NCBI GenBank assembly: GCA_964611635.1
Contig: CAZTAS010000187.1
Location: forward strand, 1 to 12,906
Origin: JAFDED01 sp964611635
GTDB taxonomy: Bacteria > Desulfobacterota > JAFDED01
Reading direction: 5' to 3'
DNA: 12,906 nucleotides
The notes beneath the pieces are model-generated. The model was not told the origin of the DNA and made no database searches. It saw only the letters and a list, made by a program, of their open reading frames with translations. The translations under genes and the position numbers were made by a program. Positions 1-6,625 of this stretch are shown here, piece by piece (the stretch's first letter is position 1; each line of letters begins with the position of its first letter).

Positions 1-92
1 CACTTAAAACGTACTTTGGTAAACTTTTTTTGTTCTCACACTTGCGAAATCCGGGTTAATTATCTTAAGGTGAAAAAGCACGCATCCATGGC

Positions 93-1016
93 TCATTTTC
101 TAAGGTAATGCTCCGCACTCAAAGCGGCGATGGTTCCGTCGGCCATGGCTGTTGTGATATACCGGTCTTGTTTTTGACGAACATCCCCAGCCGCATAAAC
201 CCCGTCCATGTTGGTTGCCATGCTTTCGTCGGTTATAATATATCCCTGTTCATCCAGCGCAATAACGTCATTAAATAAGCTGGTGTTCGGTATTTGTCCC
301 ATAAAGACGAAAATCCCGTCCACATTGACGGTTTCCATCCGACCGCTGGAATTGTTCTTCAAGCGCACGCCCCTCAGTCTGTCGTCTCCCACAAGCTCTA
401 CCACTTCGGTTGAAAAGGTCGCAGTGACATTCCGGTGAGAAAGAAGTTTTCGCCGGGCCGCTTCAGCCACAAAGAATCGATCCATTTTTTCGATGAGCCG
501 AATTTCTTTTACCCCTAGGGAGAGGAGATACAATGCCTCGTCAAACCCACTGTTGCCACCACCCACCACAAGAACCCGTTTATCTTTGTATGTGGGACCA
601 TCACACACGGAACAGTAGTGAATCTGGTCGCAACTACCGGTTTCTAATTCGAGGGCCACGGGCCTGCGCCCGGTGGCCAGAATTACCACGGAAGACTGAT
701 ATAAGCACTCTTCGGTTTCTATCTTTTTTGATGCCTCCCTGAGATGAAGTAATGTCACCTCTGCAACTTCTTCCACCGTAACGCCGAGGGCTTGGACCTG
801 TTCAGCGATCCTCTGCATCAATTCCATGCCGTTAATAGATTCATAGGATGGAAAGTTTTCTACGGCATGGGTAGAATTCACAAGCCCGCCACAGATATTG
901 GATTCTATGACGGCGATCTTCATATTCGCCCTTGCGGCAAAGATGGCGGCGGTCATCCCTGCTGGTCCGCCGCCCAGGATAAGCATGTCAAACTTTTTTT
1001 TCGGCTTTAAAAGCAT
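93..1016 (-). CDS. Thioredoxin reductase-like FAD/NAD(P)H pyridine nucleotide-disulfide oxidoreductase
   Basis: Cytoplasmic flavoprotein of 307 residues, the usual length for a low-molecular-weight thioredoxin reductase. Seen: an N-terminal FAD-binding GGGPAG at about 15-20, the redox-active disulfide CSVC at 135-138 followed by DG, a second dinucleotide fold GGGNSG at 152-157, and the C-terminal FAD motif AAGDVR at 275-280. By family it would move electrons from a nicotinamide donor through FAD to a thioredoxin, most likely the CPHC protein encoded 70 bp upstream. The segment where NADPH-dependent reductases carry HRR..R reads IEKMDRF here, so NADPH preference is doubtful; NADH or another donor is possible (inference). 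The start ATG at 1016 has AAGGA almost touching it, and an in-frame TAA lies 24 bp upstream, so no longer form exists. It is the last gene of the leftward set. A housekeeping TrxB is the alternative, less likely given the odd motif and the partner. Confidence 0.88.
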   Translation of the reverse strand: MLLKPKKKFDMLILGGGPAGMTAAIFAARANMKIAVIESNICGGLVNSTHAVENFPSYESINGMELMQRIAEQVQALGVTVEEVAEVTLLHLREASKKIETEECLYQSSVVILATGRRPVALELETGSCDQIHYCSVCDGPTYKDKRVLVVGGGNSGFDEALYLLSLGVKEIRLIEKMDRFFVAEAARRKLLSHRNVTATFSTEVVELVGDDRLRGVRLKNNSSGRMETVNVDGIFVFMGQIPNTSLFNDVIALDEQGYIITDESMATNMDGVYAAGDVRQKQDRYITTAMADGTIAALSAEHYLRK

Positions 1017-1086
1017 TTCCTTTCGGCGGCAGTCCCCTTAGGTAATTTGCCCGACCATGTTGAGTTCCCTCAAGACGTATCCCGAA

Positions 1087-1401
1087 CTAAGCCTCTTGAA
1101 AAGAAACTGCCAACTCTCTGGGGTTCATCAGACCTGATTTTGTTAAAACCACCTTCCCGTTCTTAATAATTTTAAGGGTGGGCACCCTTTCAACATCCAG
1201 TGATTGCATGCCTTCTGGATTTTCTTCGCTATTCATATACATCACCGAAACCGCTTCGCCTTTTGCAGCAATGAATTTCTCAATAACTCTTTTCATGTTA
1301 AGGCAGTGTGGACATAATTTCTTATGAAACAGGATGAGACCGCTCTGCGTTGCTGCGATTATCTCCTCATAATTTTTATCGGTAAGATTATTAACTTCCA
1401 T
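1087..1401 (-). CDS. Atypical thioredoxin-like protein with CPHC active site
   Basis: Small thiol-disulfide protein of 104 residues. Seen: the redox motif C30-P-H-C33 in place of the canonical WCGPC, and the cis-proline loop V-P74-T that packs against the active site in all thioredoxins. There is no signal peptide, so it should act in the cytoplasm. The start chosen is ATG at 1401, because GGGAGG sits 5 bases before it; an in-frame ATG at 1419 would place that ribosome site inside the gene. The CPHC dipeptide resembles DsbA-like and glutaredoxin-like centres, and from memory an atypical CPHC thioredoxin paired with its own reductase is known in Desulfovibrio. It lies 70 bp before the reductase gene and 117 bp after the intact sulfatase, suggesting a dedicated redox pair on the same transcript. 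The target protein is unknown. It ends on TAG. Confidence 0.85.
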   Translation of the reverse strand: MEVNNLTDKNYEEIIAATQSGLILFHKKLCPHCLNMKRVIEKFIAAKGEAVSVMYMNSEENPEGMQSLDVERVPTLKIIKNGKVVLTKSGLMNPRELAVSFQEA

Positions 1402-1518
1402 GAAAACCTCCCGGGGCATCTATTTAGCTGCGCGAAAAGGCAATTCCTAAGACGACGATACCCGCAGATCGAGGCTTTTTAAAACAGAGCCCTAGGGAAT
1501 CGCAACTCGCCAACAACG

Positions 1519-3063
1519 TCATAAAGTGCGCAATTCGCCGATGAACAATCTCAACTTCCTAAGAAGCTCCCTGGCTTCTTCCGGTTTCTTTTCGATGATG
1601 TTTTCCAACTGAAACGGATCCTCACGCCGATCATACATCTCGTCCTTTTCTGGAATGACGACCTCACTGTTGGGCGTACAAGTCCACATATCCTCGTTCT
1701 GAAGATCTTTGGTCGCTTCTCCGGCCTCCATGCCGCCGCTGTCATACACCTTTTTGATGGCTTCTTCCGTACTTTCGCACTCGTTAGGGAGCCAGTGAAC
1801 GTAACTGTAATCGTCGGTGATGATAGTCCAAGAAAAACCGTAAAACCCGGAAATAGCGAGATCACGAATTTTGTCAATCTCACCAGAGACAAGGGGTAAA
1901 ATGCTTTTACCGGTCATATCCTCTGAAGACAACGTGCTTTTCAGTTTAAAACCTTCGCGTCCTTCCGTACTTTTTTCAAGAAAGCCGAGCCAATCCAGAA
2001 CGGTTGGACCGATATCACAGGATTGGATGAGGGAGTTGATCCGCCTCCCCTCACTTGTACACGGCACCCTAACAAGACAGGGGACATGTGTCATTTCTTC
2101 ATAAGGCCATGGTCTGAACTTGCGCATAAGCCCGTGGCCGTCTTTACCATTACCCAGGGGCTGTCCGTGATCCGATGTGAGTATGATGAGCGAATTGTCC
2201 CAAAAACCCAGTTCTCGAATCTTGTCCAGCAATTTTCCAACCCATTTGTCTACGAGGGTAACCTTTTCGGCATACAACATGCGGATGTGGTGAAGCTCTT
2301 CTTCGGTAAATCGATCTTCAATAAGTCCAGGGATGGGGACTATTTGGTCTTTCCCCTTGTAGCCTGGATCGTAAAGGTAATCCCTGTCCGGTTCCCAAAC
2401 GGAAGGGGGATCCCAGGGTTCGTGGGGATCAAAGGAATCGATCCATAGGAAAAATGGTTTGGTTCGGTCCACTTCTTCCTCCAGGTATTTTATACTCCCC
2501 TTCATGACCGTGGCGACTTGGCTGTCTTCCTCACTTCGCCAGTGCTGACGGTGTTTAAGGGTAGATTCCAACTCGTGTTTCAACGATTCAACAATAGCGG
2601 GGTCTATTCCCTTCTTACTGCGATCTTCAAAGTAATCGTCAGGATTGATACCGTAGAGTTGATCATTCTCAAAATACTGAGTATCCAACTCTTGCCCGTG
2701 GAAGAATTTCACGTAATCAAAACCTCGGCTGAATCCATACTTGGGCAACCGCATAGGTGCAGTGTCAAAAACCAGAGCTGTTTGAACGCCTGTCCCCCAA
2801 AGGATGTCTGTGATAGTTGTGTCTTCAAGGTGTAGAGGAGCCCAACCAACGAAGGGCAGCGTATAGCGCCCCGTAAACATTGAGCGCCGGCAAGGAACGG
2901 TGGGAAGTGCGTCTGCATAGCAGTTCTCGAATAGGGTAGCCTGCGTCGCAAATCTGTCATAATTAGGTGTACGGATCCAGTCGTTACCGTAACATCCCAA
3001 ATAATTGTACTGCAGCGTGTCGGCCATCACCACAATAACGTTCTTGATTTCCTTTTTTCCCAT
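1519..3063 (-). CDS. Sulfatase-like hydrolase (alkaline phosphatase superfamily), intact copy
   Basis: Hydrolase of 514 residues, normal length for the type I sulfatase fold. Seen: N-terminal metal-site strand ending MADT (D15), a GCYG turn at 23-26, DSFDPHEPW with H214, and the second metal motif TSDHG with D298/H299 followed by a HG and a YEE..HVP stretch, all standard sulfatase landmarks. The signature that normally reads C/S-x-P-x-R reads T55-V-P-C-R59, so the residue that is made into formylglycine is replaced by Thr; the nearby Cys58 is out of register. The enzyme may therefore be a phosphoester or phosphodiester hydrolase, or a sulfatase with a Thr nucleophile; this is inference. No signal peptide is seen, so it is probably cytoplasmic and acts on an imported solute. 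ATG at 3063 has GGAGGAG upstream. It lies 186 bp after the TRAP permease gene with no convincing promoter between, so co-transcription is likely. A close paralog lies at 6626-8170. Confidence 0.9.
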   Translation of the reverse strand: MGKKEIKNVIVVMADTLQYNYLGCYGNDWIRTPNYDRFATQATLFENCYADALPTVPCRRSMFTGRYTLPFVGWAPLHLEDTTITDILWGTGVQTALVFDTAPMRLPKYGFSRGFDYVKFFHGQELDTQYFENDQLYGINPDDYFEDRSKKGIDPAIVESLKHELESTLKHRQHWRSEEDSQVATVMKGSIKYLEEEVDRTKPFFLWIDSFDPHEPWDPPSVWEPDRDYLYDPGYKGKDQIVPIPGLIEDRFTEEELHHIRMLYAEKVTLVDKWVGKLLDKIRELGFWDNSLIILTSDHGQPLGNGKDGHGLMRKFRPWPYEEMTHVPCLVRVPCTSEGRRINSLIQSCDIGPTVLDWLGFLEKSTEGREGFKLKSTLSSEDMTGKSILPLVSGEIDKIRDLAISGFYGFSWTIITDDYSYVHWLPNECESTEEAIKKVYDSGGMEAGEATKDLQNEDMWTCTPNSEVVIPEKDEMYDRREDPFQLENIIEKKPEEARELLRKLRLFIGELRTL

Positions 3064-3249
3064 ATTCTTCTCCTCCCCATTCTCTTATAGCCTAAAGTAA
3101 ATTTGATCTCTTAAAGCAAGCTGCAAGGATTCGCTGATTCTCCCTGAAAACAATGTTTCATTCTGTTCGTCCATCAATTAGCAATTATCCAAACTTCATT
3201 CACCTGAGCTTCCAGTCCTCTGTTTTCTAGGGATATGTGCTGAAGGAGC

Positions 3250-5175
3250 TCACCCAATCGGAGCTAATGTCTCCATGGAATTGGGGATAAAAAGGGCAAT
3301 GTCCGGAAAAAGTGTTAGGATTAAAATTACCAAAATCATCCCTATCACGAAGGGGACTATGCCCTTAAAAATGGTTGTCATTGGCACATTCTTAGCCACT
3401 CCCGAGATCACAAATACATTTATTCCAACCGGCGGTGTGATTTGGCCCATCTCCATCATCATCACCATGATAACGCCGTACCATATGGGATCAAACCCCA
3501 GTGACATTATCGTTGGGAAAAGGATCGGCAGCGTGAGCATAATCATTGGTATGATGTTTATAACCATTCCAAGAATTACATAGAGAAACAGTATGAGCGC
3601 GAAAATTACGTAGCGTGATACGGGCAGAGATACAATAAAGTCAGCCAATTTCAGGGGAATTTCGGTAATAACGATGAAATATCCCAAAATGGTTACACCA
3701 ATGATGATGCCGAAGATCATGGCGGTAAGGCTCATGGCCTCAAGACAGGCTTTATACAAGTCCTTTCGAGAAAGGGATCGGCTGAGGAGTCCAATGGCGA
3801 GTGCGCCAAGGGTTCCCACGCCGCCCCCTTCGGTAGGGGTAAAGAAACCCATATAAATTCCACCGATAACGACTATAAAGAGGATGAGCATTGGCCAGAC
3901 CGCTCCGATGGCTTTCAACTTCGCTGAAAACGAGACCTTGGGGCCGGCCGGCCCCAAGGTCGGATTCAATTTGCAGCGAATAAAGATAATGAATGAAAAT
4001 ACCAAAGCCAAAAGCAAGCCGGGGATGATGCCAGCCATAAAGAGCTTTCCAATGGATTGTTCTGCAATGAGCCCATAAATAATAAATCCAACGCTGGGTG
4101 GGATGAGAATGCCTAAGGTGCCACCGGCGGCCACACTGGCGGTGGCCAACGCGTCTTGATATCTGTATTTTTTCATCTCCGGTATGGCCACCGACCCCAT
4201 GGTACCAGCCGTTGCCAGGCTGTCACCGCAGATGGCAGCGAAACCGGCACATCCGAAAATCGTACCGGTGGCGAGCCCCCCCGGCATTTGTCCAAACAGT
4301 TTATGGCCAACCTGGTAAAGGGTTTTGCTCAAGCCCGCCCGAAAGCATATAAAGCCCATAAGGACAAAAAAGGGAATAACACAGAAGAAGTAGTCAGACA
4401 CGCTATCGAAAACCGCCATTTTTACGATATTCAGGGCCGTATGACCTCCCTTCAAATACCATATTCCTAAAAAGCCCACTAGACCGAGGACAAAGGCAAT
4501 CGGCATACCCAAGAGCATGACAACGAGAAGCAGGGCTATGCCGACCAGCCCGGCAACGGAAATGGGCAGATTAATGGAGAGAGTTTTTAGCAGAAAGGGT
4601 AAGGTCATCACTACCGTACTTAGGACAATGATCAACAGTATCCATAACCAGGGGCGGGGATGATTGATCAGTTCGGCCAGGTAATTCAGGATATTGATAA
4701 TCAGAACCAAGGCTATAAGAGCAGAGCCCAGTACGGCGATAAACAGAAAGGGCGCAATCGGTATACCGGTCACTATTCCGATTTCCTCTTCTTCAATTGC
4801 CTCAAATGCGCGCCTAAGGTTTTGCCAGCATACAATGGAAAACAGATAAACGCTAAGTAAGGCGAAGATGCTTTTGGAAACCAGTTTACCATTGTCCGAA
4901 TACCGTGATGAGATCAGGTCGATACTTACATGCTGGTCTTCCATCATGGCGTATCCGAGTGATAGGAAGACAACAGTGGCAAGCATGTACTGTTCAAGTT
5001 CTAATGAGCCTGCGATGGGTCTGTTAAATAAGAATCTCAGAAAAACATCGACGCCGATCAGGCCTGCCATGATAAAAGTAATTAGCGCCGATATGATCAC
5101 AAAGAACTTATTGATCGGGAAAATCACTATAGATAACCGACGACCAATAACCTCTAAAATCTTAGCCCGTTTCAT
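3250..5175 (-). CDS. TRAP transporter fused permease DctQM
   Basis: Integral membrane protein of 641 residues that joins both TRAP permease subunits. The DctQ-like part spans roughly 15-170 (four hydrophobic segments, with the DQHVSIDL pattern near 80-87), followed by a linker helix around 180-205 and the large DctM part to the end. DctM landmarks seen are GDSLATAGTMGSVAIPEM near 317-334 and GGTLGILIPPS near 361-371. The protein uses an ion gradient, usually sodium, to move a solute handed over by the periplasmic binding protein encoded upstream. ATG at 5175 is chosen because AGGAAGG lies 6 bases before it; an in-frame ATG at 5259 adds 28 polar residues with no ribosome site. A perfect 28-bp palindrome lies inside the gene at codons 406-414. 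The spacing from the binding-protein gene is about 145 bp, suggesting one transcript. The substrate is not readable. Confidence 0.93.
   Translation of the reverse strand: MKRAKILEVIGRRLSIVIFPINKFFVIISALITFIMAGLIGVDVFLRFLFNRPIAGSLELEQYMLATVVFLSLGYAMMEDQHVSIDLISSRYSDNGKLVSKSIFALLSVYLFSIVCWQNLRRAFEAIEEEEIGIVTGIPIAPFLFIAVLGSALIALVLIINILNYLAELINHPRPWLWILLIIVLSTVVMTLPFLLKTLSINLPISVAGLVGIALLLVVMLLGMPIAFVLGLVGFLGIWYLKGGHTALNIVKMAVFDSVSDYFFCVIPFFVLMGFICFRAGLSKTLYQVGHKLFGQMPGGLATGTIFGCAGFAAICGDSLATAGTMGSVAIPEMKKYRYQDALATASVAAGGTLGILIPPSVGFIIYGLIAEQSIGKLFMAGIIPGLLLALVFSFIIFIRCKLNPTLGPAGPKVSFSAKLKAIGAVWPMLILFIVVIGGIYMGFFTPTEGGGVGTLGALAIGLLSRSLSRKDLYKACLEAMSLTAMIFGIIIGVTILGYFIVITEIPLKLADFIVSLPVSRYVIFALILFLYVILGMVINIIPMIMLTLPILFPTIMSLGFDPIWYGVIMVMMMEMGQITPPVGINVFVISGVAKNVPMTTIFKGIVPFVIGMILVILILTLFPDIALFIPNSMETLAPIG
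3934..3961. repeat. Perfect 28-bp GC-rich palindrome inside dctQM
   Basis: The left half GACCTTGGGGCCGG is followed directly by its exact reverse complement, 14 of 14 pairs, with an FseI-type GGCCGGCC core. On the coding strand it encodes T-L-G-P-A-G-P-K-V in a loop between DctM membrane segments (codons 406-414). As RNA it could form a stem of about 12 bp with a tight loop, followed shortly by CTCGTTTTC. No second copy was seen in the window. The function is unknown. Confidence 0.9.
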
Positions 5176-5320
5176 CGAATACCTTCCTGGTACAGGATCG
5201 ATCCCCCTGGGGTAACGCGCACATTCGCCACTATCTCCATTATAATTATTCTGCCGCAACTTGAAGACAATTTGTATTTCTGAGCCCTACACCAGGGTTT
5301 TCAAAGAATGATACTCATTT

Positions 5321-6397
5321 TTATTTTCTTCCTGCACGGCCCCACCAATCGTCGGGTTGATACGGAGTTTTACGGGTTTCATCAGCGATGGCCTGTATCT
5401 TGGCTAATAACGCTGTTCCGTCGAGTCCTCTTTTGTTCACTTTTTCTACCCATGCCTTATACAACGGCTGCATCCTGGCTTTCCACTTTGCCTTTTCGTC
5501 TTCAGGAAGATAATAATACTCATCCCCTCTCTCCTTAAGTTCTTCATTGACCCATTCTGCCTCATTAGTCAGTGTGGCGCCAAACAGAGCGCTGGCGGAT
5601 TCGCCAATATCTTCAAAGATCTTCTTTGTCTCGGGAGGCAAGGTTTTCCATTTCTCACGGTTCATGCCCACGGCAAAGGAGTCCACGCCTATATTCATCA
5701 TGGTATGATGGCCGATGAGTTCAGTTAGTTTATAAGATCGCAAAGGCGCATCCGGAAATAACGTGCCTTGGATCATTCCTCGCTGCAGGGCCAGATACAT
5801 GTCACCGGGTTTAATTTGCTGTGCCGATCCGCCCAGAGCTTTGATGACCATAATCTGTGTCGGGCCGGGTGTCCCGATTTTTAAACCCTTCATATCATCC
5901 AATGTCCGGGGAGCCTTCTCTTTCGTATGCAAATTGGCCACTGCAGTGGAGAAGAATGCCAGTGGGTGAAACTTTTTATACTCTTTTTTCATTTCTGGTA
6001 TCTCATGGTACATTCTCCACAAGATGGCCGCGGCGTGTGAGGCATTGTCTGCCATAAAGGGGAGATTTGCCGCACTGGTGATGAGGAACTCGTTTGGCTT
6101 GAACCCGGGTACAATATAGGTCCAATCGCAGATACCACTCTTAAGGCCGTCATAGGCATTGAAAGGATTGACTAAAGACCCACCCAAAAGCCACGTAAAA
6201 TTTACTTTGCCATTAGATCGTTTGCTAATTTCTTGCCCATACAACTTAAAGGCGTCATCGGTGAGCCGGTGGGTGACCGGATGCCATGTAGCGGCTTTAA
6301 TCTCGATCGCTTCTTCAGCCGGTGCAGATCTTGGGCCTGTTAAAAGAACGAGGGCCAAGATGGCGCTAAAGGTTAAAAACGCTTTTGTGATTTTCAT
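5321..6397 (-). CDS. TRAP transporter solute-binding protein, DctP family
   Basis: Exported binding protein of 358 residues. Seen: a signal peptide with basic start MKITK, a hydrophobic core to about residue 20 and a plausible cleavage after S-A-P-A27; then the DctP fold with LGGSLVNPFNAYDGLKSG near 71-88, D168-MKGLKI near 168-174, the YLALQRGMIQG helix around 201-211 and a Trp-rich C-terminus. It should capture the solute in the periplasm and deliver it to DctQM, encoded next. In characterised family members the strand after KGLK carries an Arg that clamps the ligand carboxylate (K-[IL]-R-x-P); here the position is Gly175 (KIGTP). That suggests an unusual ligand or another way of holding its charge (inference). 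ATG at 6397 is preceded by AAGGAG at 8-base spacing. Its leader and promoter region resemble those of the TAG-interrupted sulfatase gene at 6626-8170. Confidence 0.93.
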   Translation of the reverse strand: MKITKAFLTFSAILALVLLTGPRSAPAEEAIEIKAATWHPVTHRLTDDAFKLYGQEISKRSNGKVNFTWLLGGSLVNPFNAYDGLKSGICDWTYIVPGFKPNEFLITSAANLPFMADNASHAAAILWRMYHEIPEMKKEYKKFHPLAFFSTAVANLHTKEKAPRTLDDMKGLKIGTPGPTQIMVIKALGGSAQQIKPGDMYLALQRGMIQGTLFPDAPLRSYKLTELIGHHTMMNIGVDSFAVGMNREKWKTLPPETKKIFEDIGESASALFGATLTNEAEWVNEELKERGDEYYYLPEDEKAKWKARMQPLYKAWVEKVNKRGLDGTALLAKIQAIADETRKTPYQPDDWWGRAGRK

Positions 6398-6439
6398 GAG
6401 GCTTCTCCTTTCGCTAAAGGGGTTAAATCTTCGGGTCGA

Positions 6440-6462
6440 CCTTGATGCCGAGCCATGGAAGG
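6440..6462 (-). promoter_or_regulatory. Leader hairpin upstream of the TRAP binding-protein gene
   Basis: On the minus strand CCTT (6462-6459) can pair with AAGG (6443-6440) around a 15-base loop containing CCATGGCTCGGCATC. A G-U pair may extend the stem. The loop and surroundings match the leader at 8210-8235, where a different stem sequence also pairs. It would fall about 18-41 bases after the transcription start predicted from the -24/-12 element. The role is unknown; a short stem alone would be weak evidence. Confidence 0.4.
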
Positions 6463-6489
6463 CTTTACTTTCTACTCGTTAATAGTTTT

Positions 6490-6507
6490 CGGCATAAATG
6501 TGCCAAT
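6490..6507 (-). promoter_or_regulatory. Sigma54-like (-24/-12) promoter for the TRAP operon, spacing one base short
   Basis: On the minus strand the element reads ATTGGCACATTTATGCCG. The -24 half TTGGCAC is a full match to the RpoN consensus, but only 9 bases separate GG from the downstream GC instead of 10, so the -12 half is off register. It aligns with the correctly spaced element at 8254-8271. It would start transcription near 6480, leaving a leader of about 80 bases before the binding-protein ATG. Confidence 0.5.
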
Positions 6508-6590
6508 CGCTAAAGTCTTGATACTGCCTTGTAAATCATGATTCTAAGCATCTCATATACCGTCTGATCTTTGGCATTGCGTTAGAAAAA

Positions 6591-6606
6591 GTCTCTATGG
6601 TGACAA
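6591..6606. promoter_or_regulatory. Candidate activator-binding site upstream of the TRAP promoter
   Basis: GTCTCTATGGTGACAA matches the site at 8366-8381 in 14 of 16 positions. Its centre is about 95 bp upstream of the -24 GG, a typical distance for an enhancer site of a sigma54 activator. It sits in the short gap after the sulfatase copy's stop codon. Binding by the divergent regulator encoded at 8525 is inferred, not shown. Confidence 0.5.
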
Positions 6607-6625
6607 ACTCATTAAAGGTTCGATG

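Noticed and set aside
2023..2448. 141-residue plus-strand open frame inside the sulfatase
   Set aside because: Antisense shadow of a strongly conserved coding sequence; a similar shadow appears in the paralog for the same reason.
3064..3249. Sigma54 promoter directly before the intact sulfatase
   Set aside because: No GG-N10-GC pair found; TTGGATAATTGC has only 6 bases between the dinucleotides.
5176..5259. Longer start of the TRAP permease at ATG 5259
   Set aside because: Adds 28 polar residues without a ribosome site, whereas ATG 5175 has AGGAAGG at proper spacing.
5281..5310. Terminator or attenuator between binding-protein and permease genes (CCCT-GGTGT-AGGG)
   Set aside because: The stem is only about 4-5 bp and no T tract follows.
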